In this document: positions 8,772-19,242 of the stretch, one piece after another | How positions within the stretch are numbered: the stretch's first letter is position 1 | Layout of the letters: every line of letters starts with the position of its first letter | DNA from: Colwellia sp. Arc7-D | GTDB lineage: Bacteria > Pseudomonadota > Gammaproteobacteria > Enterobacterales > Alteromonadaceae | Length of the DNA stretch: 64,000 bases | Assembly (NCBI RefSeq): GCF_003061515.1 | Contig: NZ_CP028924.1 | Coordinates: 2,976,001 to 3,040,000 of the forward strand | Reading direction: 5' to 3' | Position numbers and translations under genes: made by a program | The notes under the pieces: model-generated | The model's database searches: none | Told to the model about the DNA's origin: nothing | What the model saw: only the letters and a program-made list of their open reading frames with translations

Positions 8772-9122
8772 TTATTCACAACAATTAGCCATGCGTGTTG
8801 GCCTGTCACCCATAAGATGTAATGTTGCTAAATTTTGACTTATAAATTCTATATTTTCATTTAACGTTAAGGTAATAACTTCTTGAGCCCAATCGACTAG
8901 CTCCGGATTAATAGCATAAAATATCCATTGCTTTTGTTTACGGGTTAATAATAAACCAGAGCTTTTTAGTACGGCTAAATGTCTCGATATTTTAGGCTGG
9001 CTTGTTTCACCAAGTGCTGTCATTAATTCACAAACACACAACTCATCTTCCTTAGCAATTAACAAAATACTTTTAAGTCGTATGTCGTCAGCTAAATTTT
9101 TATAAAACTCAGTAGGGTTCAT
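8772..9122 (-). CDS. arsR: ArsR-family metalloregulator
   Basis: A 116-residue winged-helix repressor of the ArsR/SmtB type. The metalloid-binding motif E-L-C-V-C-E-L lies at about residues 27-33, at the start of the DNA-recognition region (S-Q-P-K-I-S-R-H-L-A-V-L), as in plasmid-type ArsR where vicinal Cys residues bind As(III). An extra Cys-Cys pair sits near the C-terminus (N-C-C-E). It is the first gene of the arsR-gapdh-arsJ operon and probably represses it. The long AT palindrome 50-100 bases upstream (9174-9227) is the obvious candidate operator. Confidence 0.9.
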   Translation of the reverse strand: MNPTEFYKNLADDIRLKSILLIAKEDELCVCELMTALGETSQPKISRHLAVLKSSGLLLTRKQKQWIFYAINPELVDWAQEVITLTLNENIEFISQNLATLHLMGDRPTRMANCCE

Positions 9123-9173
9123 TTGTTCTGTCTGGTCTTAATTTACATTGGCCATTATTTTAGCTCAATCAAT

Positions 9174-9227
9174 AGCATAATAAAATAGTTATATAATATT
9201 TTTATTATATAACTATTTTATTATGCT
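9174..9227. promoter_or_regulatory. 25-bp perfect palindrome between arsR and bfd
   Basis: 9174-9198 is perfectly complementary to 9203-9227 with a TTTT loop at 9199-9202. Both arms are AT-rich. It lies between the divergent arsR and bfd genes and contains TATAAT-like hexamers on both strands, so it could carry promoter elements and an ArsR operator. Alternatives are a bidirectional terminator (unlikely upstream of both genes) or a small palindromic repeat element. Confidence 0.85.
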
Positions 9228-9392
9228 TGTAGGATAAGATGATTGTTAGTGATCAAAATTTAACCTTAAAAAAATTGTTAAATAAATTATATATTTATCA
9301 ATGATCGAGTAAAAAGATCAAATTAGTTGTTGAAAGGAATCCAAATAAGAACTATTATCAATCGCGTTATCAATCTTGAGCGAAATTTTATT

Positions 9393-9587
9393 ATGTTTGT
9401 TTGTATTTGCAAGGGCATTACAGATCATCAAATTAAACAATTAGTCACTGAATCCGGTGTCGGATCTATTCGTGAGCTAAAACAACACTTACCGTTAGGT
9501 TCACAATGTGGCACTTGCGTTAAAGTGGCGCAAAACATCATTGATAATACCATCATGGATGAAAGCTTATTTAAAGAAGTTGGCTAA
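9393..9587 (+). CDS. bfd: Bacterioferritin-associated ferredoxin
   Basis: A 64-residue [2Fe-2S] protein. The four ligands are Cys4 and Cys6 (C-I-C) and Cys39 and Cys42 (C-G-T-C), the Bfd spacing. The ATG at 9393 gives the standard M-F-V-C-I-C-K-G start; an open frame extends upstream to 9327 but adds residues no family member has. Bfd docks on bacterioferritin and passes electrons to heme to release stored iron. The two bacterioferritin genes follow in the same direction. A weak Fur-like sequence (12 of 19 on the complementary strand) lies at 9353-9371, just upstream. Confidence 0.92.
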   Translation: MFVCICKGITDHQIKQLVTESGVGSIRELKQHLPLGSQCGTCVKVAQNIIDNTIMDESLFKEVG

Positions 9588-9615
9588 CAACCCTGCTAAA
9601 AACCTGACTGCAATT

Positions 9616-9634
9616 GATAACGATTAACATTATC
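9616..9634 (+). promoter_or_regulatory. Fur box upstream of the bacterioferritin genes
   Basis: GATAACGATTAACATTATC matches 16 of 19 positions of the consensus GATAATGATAATCATTATC. It lies 104 bases before the first bacterioferritin start, placed to control iron-storage genes. Confidence 0.75.
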
Positions 9635-9737
9635 AAACCACTGTTTTTTAAAGCTTTTTACAATATAACCTTTGCATTTTCTGTAATTCTTTCTATACTA
9701 ATAGCCAATATTTAATCCATTTAAATTTGAGGCTCTC

Positions 9738-10202
9738 ATGAAAGGCAATGCAACTGTCCTGGCAATACTAAACAAAGTGCTTACCAGCGAACTTACATCA
9801 ATTAATCAATACTTTCTTCACGCCCGCATGTATAAAAACTGGGGTATCAATGCCTTAAACAGTAAATGCTATAAAAAATCGATCCTCGATATGAAGCAAG
9901 CTGACAAAGTTATTGAGCGTATTTTATTTCTCGAAGGCTTACCTAATTTACAACAATTAGCTCCACTAGCTATCGGTGAACACACTCAAGAAATGATCAA
10001 ATGTGATACTGGCTTCCAAATAGCACAAATTGCCATCGTACGAAATGCCATCACAGTTTGTGAACAAGAACATGATTACGTGAGCCGTGAAATGTTAGAT
10101 GGCATATTAAATGATGAAGAAGAACACCTCGATTGGCTGGAAACCCAACAATACCAAATAGACGCTATGGGTATTGAAAAATTCATACAAGCACAGCTGT
10201 AA
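9738..10202 (+). CDS. bfr: Bacterioferritin subunit, heme-ligand type with degenerate ferroxidase centre
   Basis: A 154-residue ferritin-like four-helix-bundle subunit. Glu18, Tyr25, Glu127 and His130 of the family are present, and Met52, the heme ligand, is kept. However the residues expected to be Glu51 and His54 of the diiron site are Asp51 and Gln54, and position 94 is Gln rather than Glu. The subunit should bind heme at a dimer interface but oxidise iron poorly. The neighbouring gene encodes the opposite type, so the two probably co-assemble. A Fur box lies upstream and an SD-like GAGG seven bases before the ATG. Confidence 0.9.
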   Translation: MKGNATVLAILNKVLTSELTSINQYFLHARMYKNWGINALNSKCYKKSILDMKQADKVIERILFLEGLPNLQQLAPLAIGEHTQEMIKCDTGFQIAQIAIVRNAITVCEQEHDYVSREMLDGILNDEEEHLDWLETQQYQIDAMGIEKFIQAQL

Positions 10203-10238
10203 TTAAACGTCTGACAATTAATTAGAAGGAAAGTTAAA

Positions 10239-10706
10239 ATGAAAGGTAATACGCAAATAATTTCAGCGTTAAATGGTCTGCTTGCATACGAACTTGCAGC
10301 AATGGATCAATACTTTATACATTCTCGTATGTATGAAGATTGGGGCATCACTAAACTATTCGAACGCATTGATCATGAGTTTGACGATGAAAAGCTTCAT
10401 GCATCTATGCTAATTCAACGTATTCTATTTTTGGAAGGTATGCCTGATATGCAAACTCGTGCAGGCTTGAATATAGGTAAAACCGTACCTGAAATGCTAC
10501 AAAGTGATTTAGACGTTGAATATGACGTAGCTAAGGCACTAAGAACTGCCATCGCTCTATGTGAACAAGAAAAAGATTACGTAACACGTGAGATACTTGA
10601 AAAGTTACTTGATGATACCGAAGTTGATCACGCCTTCTGGCTAGAGCAACAACTAGGGCTGATTAAAACCATAGGTTTAGAAAATTATATTCAGTCTCAA
10701 CTATAA
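10239..10706 (+). CDS. bfr: Bacterioferritin subunit, ferroxidase type lacking the heme Met
   Basis: A 155-residue bacterioferritin paralogue 36 bases downstream of the first. Ferroxidase ligands Glu18, Glu51, His54 and Glu94 are present, with an E-V-D-H motif (128-131) one residue later than usual. Position 52 is Lys, not the Met that binds heme. It should therefore oxidise and store iron but rely on the partner subunit for heme and for Bfd-driven release. Heteropolymeric bacterioferritins with this division of labour are known in other proteobacteria. A good SD (AGAAGGAAAG) precedes the ATG and a strong terminator follows. Confidence 0.9.
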   Translation: MKGNTQIISALNGLLAYELAAMDQYFIHSRMYEDWGITKLFERIDHEFDDEKLHASMLIQRILFLEGMPDMQTRAGLNIGKTVPEMLQSDLDVEYDVAKALRTAIALCEQEKDYVTREILEKLLDDTEVDHAFWLEQQLGLIKTIGLENYIQSQL

Positions 10707-10725
10707 TAGTAGTTTTGAATAGCAT

Positions 10726-10757
10726 AAAAAAGGCTCGCATAATGCGAGCCTTTTTTT
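10726..10757. terminator. Bidirectional terminator between bfr and secF
   Basis: GGCTCGCA (10732-10739) pairs with TGCGAGCC (10743-10750) around a three-base loop, flanked by an A run on the left and a T7 run on the right. It ends the bfr operon on the plus strand and the queA-secF operon on the minus strand. Confidence 0.93.
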
Positions 10758-10783
10758 GTAGCTTAAAAATCGTTAAACGATTG

Positions 10784-11731
10784 TTAAGGTCTCATTTCTT
10801 CTTGATCTGCGCCTTCTTTTTCAATAACTTCAGGGATTAAGTCTTCTTTTGAAATACCTAATGCCAAGGCTACCGAACTAGCAACATAAACAGATGAATA
10901 AGTACCGACAAAAACACCTAAAAGTAATGCTGTGGCAAAACCATGAATTAATGCGCCGCCTTTAAAGAATAATGCAGCAAGTACTAATAGCGTAGTAATT
11001 GAGGTAATAATAGTTCGTGATAAGGTTTGTGTTAACGATATATTGATCACATCTTCTGGCGTACCTTCACGCACTTTTCTGAAGTTTTCTCGAATCCGGT
11101 CCGAGACCACAATAGTATCGTTTAGTGAGTAACCTATAACCGCTAATATTGCCGCAAGTACCGTTAAGTCGAATTCAAGTTGTAACACCGAAAACAAGCC
11201 TAAGGTGAGTAATACATCGTGAAAAAGCGCGATAACAGAACCTAAAGCAAAGCGCCATTCAAATCGAAACGCGACATAAACCAATATACAGATAAGTGCA
11301 GTTAGCATAGCTAAGCCACCCTGCTCTGCCAGTTCATCACCAACACTTGCACCAACAAACTCTATACGACGCATGTCAATAGTTTGCCCAGTACCTGCTT
11401 GTAAAATATCAAGTACCTGGTTACCTAGCATTTCTGCTTTAACATCTTCACGAGTTGCTAGGCGTATAACCACATCACGACTTGAACCGTACAATTGAAC
11501 AACAGCGTCATCAAAACCGCTTGAGTCCATAATACCGCGTATTTTGGTTAAATCAGCGGACTGTTCAAAACCAACTTCGATGAGCGTACCACCGGTAAAA
11601 TCGAGACCGAAATTAAGTTTATTGGTCGCCAATGAGAAAACAGAAGCAGCCATCAGGATAAGACTAAATATCACCGCTACCTTTCGGTAGCGCATAAAGG
11701 CAACAGTCTCTTTTAATTGTAAAATTTGCAT
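10784..11731 (-). CDS. secF: Protein translocase subunit SecF (housekeeping copy)
   Basis: A 315-residue inner-membrane protein with six predicted helices. After helix 1 it has L-N-F-G-L-D-F-T-G-G-T, the conserved P1-head entry, and later V-G-D-E-L-A-E-Q-G-G and A-I-L-A-V-I-G-Y-S-L-N-D-T-I-V-V-S-D-R-I-R, the SecF signature. With SecD it uses the ion gradient to pull secreted chains across the membrane. It starts 12 bases after secD ends and is the last gene of queA-tgt-yajC-secD-secF. A divergent second SecDF lies at 46-49 kb in this window; in marine relatives the housekeeping pair is the sodium-driven one. Confidence 0.96.
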   Translation of the reverse strand: MQILQLKETVAFMRYRKVAVIFSLILMAASVFSLATNKLNFGLDFTGGTLIEVGFEQSADLTKIRGIMDSSGFDDAVVQLYGSSRDVVIRLATREDVKAEMLGNQVLDILQAGTGQTIDMRRIEFVGASVGDELAEQGGLAMLTALICILVYVAFRFEWRFALGSVIALFHDVLLTLGLFSVLQLEFDLTVLAAILAVIGYSLNDTIVVSDRIRENFRKVREGTPEDVINISLTQTLSRTIITSITTLLVLAALFFKGGALIHGFATALLLGVFVGTYSSVYVASSVALALGISKEDLIPEVIEKEGADQEEMRP

Positions 11732-11743
11732 AATAATGAAGCC

Positions 11744-13591
11744 TTATATTGACAATTTGTCGAGACGTTTACCACCCCAAACAGCGTTAACAATCGTACG
11801 AGTACCAATAACAGCGGTAAACATTGACGTAATAATACCAATCGATAATGTTACAGCGAAACCTTTAATCGGTCCGGTACCCACAGCGAATAAAATCAGT
11901 GCAGCAATCAACGTAGTAATGTTGGCATCAATAATCGTTGAGAATGCAGCATCATAACCTTGATGGATTGATTGTTGCACAGACTTACCTTCGCGCATTT
12001 CTTCACGAATACGTTCAAATATAAGTACGTTTGCATCAACGGCCATACCAACGGTTAATACAATACCTGCCATACCCGGTAAAGTTAATGTCGCACCTGG
12101 GATCATCGACATAACACCAATGATTAAGATTAAGTTCGCGCCTAACGCTAAATTAGCAACAACACCAAAGGCACGGTAATAAATCAGCATAAACAAGAAA
12201 ACTAAGCCAAAGCCCATCATAATAGCTTGGAAACCTAGTTGAACGTTTTCAGCACCTAATGTTGGGCCAACTGTACGTTCTTCAACAATTTGAATCGGCG
12301 CGATTAAGGCACCAGCTCTAAGTAGTAGCGCTAAGTTGTGCGCTTCTGCTTGACTACCAGCACCAGTAATACGGAAGGTTTTACCTAAACGGGCTTGAAT
12401 AGTTGCAACACTGATCACTTCTTCAACTTTTTCAAAAACTGTGTTGCCTTCAGAGTCAAGACGATCGGTAGGTTTATATTCAATAAATACGGTAGCCATT
12501 GGCTTACCAATACTATTTTTGGTGCCGTTCGACATTTTACTACCGCCAGCAGAATCCAAGGTAATATTAACTTGTGGACGACTGTATTCATCGAAGCTAG
12601 AACCAGCATCAACAATGTGATCACCCGTTAACATAACACGCTTTTTAAGAAGAACAGGTTGGCCATTACGCTCTTTAAGAAGCTGAGAGCTTCCTGGAAC
12701 TCGTCCATTAAGTGCAGCACCTAAATCACCTTCAGTATCAACTAAACGAAATTCAATAGTCGCCGTAGCGTTTAATATTTCTTTAGCTTTCGCGGTATCT
12801 TGAACACCAGGTAATTCAATTACAATGTGCTTTTGACCTTGACGTTGAACTAAAGGCTCAGCAACACCAAGTTCGTTAACACGATTACGTATAATCGTTA
12901 TGTTTTGCTGCAAAGCATATTCACGTGTTTCTTTTAGCTTTTGTTCGGTCATTTTAGCCGATAACGTTAAGCTGTCTTCATCACTAATAAATAATAAACT
13001 TTGGTTTTGTTTTTCTAAGAAAGTTTCTGCATTATCTAAATCTTCAAGATTACGAAATTGCACGGCGATAGCGTCATCAACTTTTTTAACTGAACGATAG
13101 CGAATTTTTTCGCCACGTAAAGCAGTACGAAAATCATCAACTAAACTTTCTTGGGCCTTGTTAATGGCTTCTTTCATGTTTACTTCCATCAGGAAGCTAA
13201 CACCACCACTTAAATCTAAACCTAACTTCATTGGCGTACCGCCAAGACTTGCTAACCATTCTGGCGTTGCAGGTGTTAAGTTTAAGGCTACTGAATACTC
13301 ATCACCAATTGTTTCGTCAAGTAAATCGCGCGCGCGTAATTGTTGCTCCGTGTCGCTAAAACGTGCCAAAATTTGGCCGCCTTCCATCACGATGCTCGCG
13401 TAGGAAATTTTACTTTCATCTAATTTTGACTTAACTACGTCCAACGTTGCCGCGTTAGTTTCTATACCGCGCAAGCCAGAAATTTGTACAGCAGGATCTT
13501 CACCATAAAGGTTTGGAGACGCATACAAAGCACCAATAGCAACTATAAGTAGCACCATCAATGTTTTCCATAATGGATATTTGTTTAACAC
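11744..13591 (-). CDS. secD: Protein translocase subunit SecD (housekeeping copy)
   Basis: A 615-residue partner of SecF, the usual length. It has an N-terminal membrane helix, a large periplasmic P1 region with [11 protein letters not shown] near residue 120, and five C-terminal helices with [26 protein letters not shown], including the conserved Asp that carries the driving ion. A 170-base gap to yajC without a visible terminator might hold a secondary promoter. Several antisense open frames overlap it and look spurious. Confidence 0.97.
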   Translation of the reverse strand: MLNKYPLWKTLMVLLIVAIGALYASPNLYGEDPAVQISGLRGIETNAATLDVVKSKLDESKISYASIVMEGGQILARFSDTEQQLRARDLLDETIGDEYSVALNLTPATPEWLASLGGTPMKLGLDLSGGVSFLMEVNMKEAINKAQESLVDDFRTALRGEKIRYRSVKKVDDAIAVQFRNLEDLDNAETFLEKQNQSLLFISDEDSLTLSAKMTEQKLKETREYALQQNITIIRNRVNELGVAEPLVQRQGQKHIVIELPGVQDTAKAKEILNATATIEFRLVDTEGDLGAALNGRVPGSSQLLKERNGQPVLLKKRVMLTGDHIVDAGSSFDEYSRPQVNITLDSAGGSKMSNGTKNSIGKPMATVFIEYKPTDRLDSEGNTVFEKVEEVISVATIQARLGKTFRITGAGSQAEAHNLALLLRAGALIAPIQIVEERTVGPTLGAENVQLGFQAIMMGFGLVFLFMLIYYRAFGVVANLALGANLILIIGVMSMIPGATLTLPGMAGIVLTVGMAVDANVLIFERIREEMREGKSVQQSIHQGYDAAFSTIIDANITTLIAALILFAVGTGPIKGFAVTLSIGIITSMFTAVIGTRTIVNAVWGGKRLDKLSI

Positions 13592-13761
13592 AATATCACC
13601 CTATTTTCTTTTGAATCACGTCACCACATTAAGAAAAATGTAAGCGTGAAAGTTTATTATAATTTTATAATCGCTATAGCCATAAATATACAAAGGCACT
13701 CAATTGAAAACTATCAATGAGCACCCTTAGAAAACTTTAGCAAAAAAGCCAATAAAACCTC

Positions 13762-14097
13762 TTATAGAGACTTCATTGTACCTTTAGGTAATACCGCATT
13801 AATAGCACCTTTTTGCACTGTCACTTCAGTACCTTCGGCAATACTAACAACGATAAAATCTTTTTCGTCAGAAACTTTAACAATTTTACCAACAATGCCA
13901 CCTTGCGTAAGTACTTCATCACCTTTCGATAATTCAGACATCAAGTTTTTGTGCTCTTTCACTCGCTTTGCTTGTGGGCGGTAAATCATAAAATAAAACA
14001 CTAAACCAAATACAGCCAACATGATCAACATTGACATACCATCAGCGCCTTGAGCAGGTGCAGCAGCAGCGTGGGCTTGACTAATAAATAAACTCAT
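13762..14097 (-). CDS. yajC: Sec translocon accessory protein YajC
   Basis: A 111-residue single-helix inner-membrane protein. The helix (about residues 22-40) is followed by the family motif Y-R-P-Q-A-K-R-V-K-E-H, then a small beta-rich cytoplasmic domain (G-D-E-V-L-T-Q-G-G-I-V-G-K-I). It associates with SecDF. Order tgt-yajC-secD-secF is as in E. coli. Confidence 0.95.
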   Translation of the reverse strand: MSLFISQAHAAAAPAQGADGMSMLIMLAVFGLVFYFMIYRPQAKRVKEHKNLMSELSKGDEVLTQGGIVGKIVKVSDEKDFIVVSIAEGTEVTVQKGAINAVLPKGTMKSL

Positions 14098-14152
14098 AAA
14101 TACCTCTTGTTATTGTTTCTAAATAAATTTTAAATGGTGAATTGATTAAGTT

Positions 14153-15340
<1,188 letters not shown>

Positions 15341-15406
15341 CTAGCGAAACAGGCTAGCAGCTTTTTCGTTTAAGTTGCTAGCCATTTAGCTAACAATTTT
15401 TTAGTT

Positions 15407-16465
15407 TTATTGATTAATTTTTTGATCTTTCTTAGTTAATAACATGGCATCGCCATAACTGAAAAATCGATACTGCTGATCAACGGCATGTTGATAAGCC
15501 GCCATAATATTTTCATAGCCAGCAAAAGCGCTCACTAACATTAATAAGGTTGATTCAGATAAATGAAAGTTAGTAATAAGGGCATCAACCACTTGAAATT
15601 CATAACCTGGGGTAATAAAAATATCGGTGTCACCGTAAAACTCACTAAGAGACTTACCTTGCTCTTTAGCAACTTTAGCAGCACTTTCTAATGAACGAAC
15701 TGACGTTGTACCAACAGCAATCACTCTGTCGCCATTCATTTTAGTTTGTTCAATTTGGGTAACAACACTTGAGGGTACTTCAACGTATTCTGCATGCATT
15801 ATATGGTCAGCTACTACATCAACTTTAACGGGTTGGAATGTGCCAGCGCCAACATGTAAAGTAACAAAAGCAAAATCAACACCTTTAGCTTTTAGTTGTG
15901 CCATAAGTGCATCATCAAAGTGCAAGCCTGCCGTTGGGGCTGCTACCGCACCGGGTTTTTCGTTATAAACGGTTTGATAACGCTCACGATCACTATCTTC
16001 ATCTGGTCGATCAATATAAGGGGGTAATGGCATGTGGCCAACTTCATCTAATATTGATAACACTGATTGTTCACCCTGAAACTCAAGCTCAAAAAGCGCA
16101 TCATGTCGCGCGACCATTGTCGCTTTTATTTTACCTTCTAGTAATATTTCACTACCCGGTTTTGGTGATTTACTACAGCGAATATGCGCTAAAACTCTAT
16201 GTTCATCTAATAAACGTTCTACTAAAACTTCTAATTTTCCGCCACTGGCTTTTTGCCCAAACATTCTTGCTGGAATAACCCGAGTATTATTAAAGACTAA
16301 TAGATCACCGGCATTAACATGATTAATGAGATCGATAAACGTTTCATCATTAAGTACACCATCATTACCGTTTAAGGTCATTAAACGGCTAGCTGAACGA
16401 TTGGCTTTAGGGTATCGAGCGATAAGCTCTTCGGGTAAATCAAATGAAAAATCAGCAACGCGCAT
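15407..16465 (-). CDS. queA: S-adenosylmethionine:tRNA ribosyltransferase-isomerase
   Basis: A 352-residue enzyme that moves the ribosyl part of SAM to preQ1 in tRNA, making epoxyqueuosine. Family motifs are [15 protein letters not shown] near the start, [31 protein letters not shown], and the C-terminal [21 protein letters not shown]. First gene of the queA-tgt-yajC-secDF operon; its promoter should lie in the 217-base gap shared with the divergent aceK. Confidence 0.97.
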   Translation of the reverse strand: MRVADFSFDLPEELIARYPKANRSASRLMTLNGNDGVLNDETFIDLINHVNAGDLLVFNNTRVIPARMFGQKASGGKLEVLVERLLDEHRVLAHIRCSKSPKPGSEILLEGKIKATMVARHDALFELEFQGEQSVLSILDEVGHMPLPPYIDRPDEDSDRERYQTVYNEKPGAVAAPTAGLHFDDALMAQLKAKGVDFAFVTLHVGAGTFQPVKVDVVADHIMHAEYVEVPSSVVTQIEQTKMNGDRVIAVGTTSVRSLESAAKVAKEQGKSLSEFYGDTDIFITPGYEFQVVDALITNFHLSESTLLMLVSAFAGYENIMAAYQHAVDQQYRFFSYGDAMLLTKKDQKINQ

Positions 16466-16615
16466 GAGTAATAAACTAGTTTATAGGTAAAAAACGCGTA
16501 ATTTTAGTGCTGCATGGCACGAATAGCAAGCATTAACTTGTAAAACTCAGCCTTAGCGACTGTACTAAAAGCAGCTGCAGTAACCCAGTGCTATCACGAT
16601 AATAAATAGCGACTA

Positions 16616-16636
16616 TAGGTGAAAAATAATCACCTA
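16616..16636. promoter_or_regulatory. 7-bp inverted repeat in the queA/aceK intergenic region
   Basis: TAGGTGA (16616-16622) and TCACCTA (16630-16636) with a 7-base AT-rich spacer, 47 bases before the aceK start. It could be an operator or leader hairpin; no regulator is recognised. Confidence 0.4.
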
Positions 16637-16682
16637 AATGGCTCATTTTAACGTATGCTGAAATCAAACAACTAACGTAGAT

Positions 16683-18419
16683 ATGCTCATGAAAAATCTA
16701 GCTTTCGCCATTGCAAAAACAATCATCAACGGTTTTGAACGTCATATATACCTCTATAGTGAAATAACGCAAACAGCAAAACAGCGTTTTGAGCAACATC
16801 GCTGGCGTGACATACAATTAGCGGCAAAAGAGCGCACTGATTTTTACGATCAACGTATTGATGAAACTTTAGCGACCCTCAAAGAAGGCTTTGCTATTGC
16901 CGAACTTGATGACCAGCTATGGAAATTAGTAAAAGGTTGCTATATCGAATTACTCAGTAAGCACCCACAGCCTGAATTAGCCGAAAGCTTTTATAATTCT
17001 ATTTTCTGCCATTTATTTGAACGTGAGTATTATCACAATGCCTATATTTTTGTGCAGTCAACCGCGACCCGATTAGATGCATTACCTACTCCATCTATTT
17101 ATACTAGCTACTTCCCTGCTGAACATGGCTTATTTAAAACCATCAGTAACATCATGCAAAGTAGAAATTTTTCTGTACCTTTTACACATCTGAAAAAAGA
17201 TATTAATACCCTCATTGCTAAGTTTCGTAAACAAGCGGATAAAACACACTATAAGCTTTCAGATTTACAATTTGATATTTTGGATTCCGTTTTTTATCGA
17301 AATAAAGGCGCCTATATTATCGGTCGAGTAATTTCACCCGCAGGCGAAACCCCCTTCATTATTTCTTTATTAAATACCGAAAAAGAAGGACTTTTTATCG
17401 ACGCCTTAATCACCGAAGGTGAGCATATGGCGGTTGTATTTGGTTTTGCCCGAGCCTACTTTTTTGTTAATTGTCAGCACCCTCGAGCATTAGTCGAGTT
17501 TTTAAGTCGTTTGATCCCACACAAAACCAGTGCTGACTTATATTCTGCCATTGGCTTTCACAAGCAAGGCAAAACTCAATTTTATCGTGATTTTTTAAAT
17601 CACCTCGATAACAGTGACGATAAGCTTGAATTAGCTCCAGGTATTAAAGGTATGGTGATGTCAGTATTTATGCTGCCCTCTTACCCTTATGTTTTTAAAA
17701 TTATTAAAGATAAGTTCTCACCCAGTAAAAATATGAGTCGAGACGATGTAAAAGGTAAATATCGCTTAGTTAAACTGCATGACCGAGTAGGTAGAATGGC
17801 CGATACGATGGAATATTCTGAAGTCGCTTTCCCTAAAGAGCGTTTCTCAGAAGAACTTTTACAAGAATTAAATACGGTTGCTCCATCATTACTGCGATAT
17901 GAAGATGATTTAGTGATCATTAAACATATGTACATAGAACGTAAAATGACCCCGCTTAATCTATATTTAGCCAAAGCTACTGACGCACAAATTGACAGTG
18001 CTATGTACGGCTATGGCAAAGCGATTAAGCAACTGATTGCTGCTGATATATTTCCAGGTGACATGTTATTGAAAAACTTTGGCGTTACCCGACATGGGCG
18101 CGTTATTTTTTACGATTATGATGAAATAACCTACATGAACGAAGTTAACTTTCGTGTAAAACCAGAACCCGTTACCGAAGAGCAAATTTATGCCGCCGAA
18201 CCTTGGTACTCGGTAGCCCCTGGCGATGTATTTCCAGAAGAGATAGCAACCTTTGCTTTAGCAAATAACCGCTACCGACAAGCTTTCTTAGGTCATCATG
18301 CCAACCTTTTAGACGCTCAATACTGGCAAGATTGCCAAGCTAAAGTAGCTAAAGGTGTATTTGCCGATGTTTACCCATATCCAGAAAAATCTCGTTTTTG
18401 TTATTGGCAGGCTGGCTAA
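16683..18419 (+). CDS. aceK: Isocitrate dehydrogenase kinase/phosphatase
   Basis: A 578-residue bifunctional enzyme, the usual length, that phosphorylates and dephosphorylates isocitrate dehydrogenase to divert carbon into the glyoxylate shunt. Seen: the N-terminal I-I-N-G-F-E-R-H helix, the nucleotide loop P-G-I-K-G-M-V-M-S-V-F near 320, P-Y-V-F-K-I-I-K-D-K-F with the ATP-binding Lys, and L-L-K-N-F-G-V-T-R-H-G-R-V-I-F-Y-D-Y-D-E near 460, the kinase metal-binding region. ATG 16683 or the in-frame ATG at 16689 could be the start. aceBA is not adjacent here, unlike E. coli. Confidence 0.96.
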   Translation: MLMKNLAFAIAKTIINGFERHIYLYSEITQTAKQRFEQHRWRDIQLAAKERTDFYDQRIDETLATLKEGFAIAELDDQLWKLVKGCYIELLSKHPQPELAESFYNSIFCHLFEREYYHNAYIFVQSTATRLDALPTPSIYTSYFPAEHGLFKTISNIMQSRNFSVPFTHLKKDINTLIAKFRKQADKTHYKLSDLQFDILDSVFYRNKGAYIIGRVISPAGETPFIISLLNTEKEGLFIDALITEGEHMAVVFGFARAYFFVNCQHPRALVEFLSRLIPHKTSADLYSAIGFHKQGKTQFYRDFLNHLDNSDDKLELAPGIKGMVMSVFMLPSYPYVFKIIKDKFSPSKNMSRDDVKGKYRLVKLHDRVGRMADTMEYSEVAFPKERFSEELLQELNTVAPSLLRYEDDLVIIKHMYIERKMTPLNLYLAKATDAQIDSAMYGYGKAIKQLIAADIFPGDMLLKNFGVTRHGRVIFYDYDEITYMNEVNFRVKPEPVTEEQIYAAEPWYSVAPGDVFPEEIATFALANNRYRQAFLGHHANLLDAQYWQDCQAKVAKGVFADVYPYPEKSRFCYWQAG

Positions 18420-18547
18420 TAAACAAACAAATGCCATTGGTGATGGATGAAAACAGGTAAATATGCTGTTTATTTAGCCGAACAGTCATTTATTTTGAAA
18501 TTGCTCTTTACCTTTGGCTTCGCATCAGTATAATTCGAATCCGTTGC

Positions 18548-18624
18548 AGGGGTGTAGTTCCAATTGGTAGAACAGCGGTCTCCAAAACCGACGGTTGGGA
18601 GTTCGAATCTCTCCACCCCTGCCA
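18548..18624 (+). tRNA. tRNA-Trp (CCA anticodon)
   Basis: Full cloverleaf with encoded CCA. Acceptor AGGGGTG (18548-18554) pairs with CACCCCT (18614-18620), discriminator G, then CCA. D stem GTTC/GAAC, anticodon loop CTCCAAA with anticodon CCA, T loop TTCGAAT. It is strongly similar to E. coli tRNA-Trp. The first anticodon-stem pair reads G-A instead of a Watson-Crick pair. No secE or nusG follows. Confidence 0.97.
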
Positions 18625-18771
18625 TTTTTCTTTCGAGTATTAATTTATCCTATTTAATACTCTCCAATATCTTATCGTTTTATTTCCCTTTTAAGCTTTT
18701 TACAAATTCTAGTTTTTCCTATTTGAAAATTCTGTCATGATAACCCTGACTTTAACCATAGCTAAAATGAT

Positions 18772-19242
18772 ATGAGCATTAACAAAAGACAGTTTAATTT
18801 ATTACAAGCCATGGGGATTACTGTTTGGCAACGACGTGAGTTATCCAAACAAAACTCAATATCGTCAACTGTTACTGCCTCTCAACAAAATTCCGCTGAA
18901 GTTAGCGAAACTAGTTATTCTGATAAAACATCAAAGACAGCACAACAATCTAACGTCAGCCAAAATCAAGAACTAAACAACAAAGTGGCTATCGATCTAG
19001 ATGCCTTACTTAAGCAGCAATTATTTAAAGATATTATTAGTTGTTTAGGTGCAAGCAGTGCTGATTTATCCCTTGTTAATGATCAAATAGATATTGGCAT
19101 TATTAATTGGCAATTCAGCAAAAATACAGAAATTGAATTTAAGCATAATTGTTTGATAACACCTGAGTTAACAATCCTTGCTAACTCGCCCGCATTAAAA
19201 AAATCTTTATGGCAATCACTAGGACATCTGAGCTCAACATGA
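18772..19242 (+). CDS. holD: DNA polymerase III psi subunit
   Basis: A 156-residue protein whose N-terminus (K-R-Q-F-N-L-L-Q-A-M-G-I-T-V-W-Q-R-R) matches the chi-binding start of HolD. A Ser/Gln/Thr-rich low-complexity linker (about residues 25-75) leads to the conserved part ending L-W-Q-S-L. Psi bridges chi and the clamp loader. Its stop overlaps the rimI start (ATGA), the same holD-rimI coupling seen in E. coli, which supports the call despite low conservation in this family. Confidence 0.85.
   Translation: MSINKRQFNLLQAMGITVWQRRELSKQNSISSTVTASQQNSAEVSETSYSDKTSKTAQQSNVSQNQELNNKVAIDLDALLKQQLFKDIISCLGASSADLSLVNDQIDIGIINWQFSKNTEIEFKHNCLITPELTILANSPALKKSLWQSLGHLSST

Noticed and set aside
11736..13403. 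Several antisense frames over secD
   Set aside because: Arise from codon composition of a conserved gene; no independent start sites or motifs.
18548..18624. tRNA-Trp as an integration site for a mobile element
   Set aside because: No integrase and no duplicated tRNA 3' end found; both flanks are ordinary chromosomal genes.
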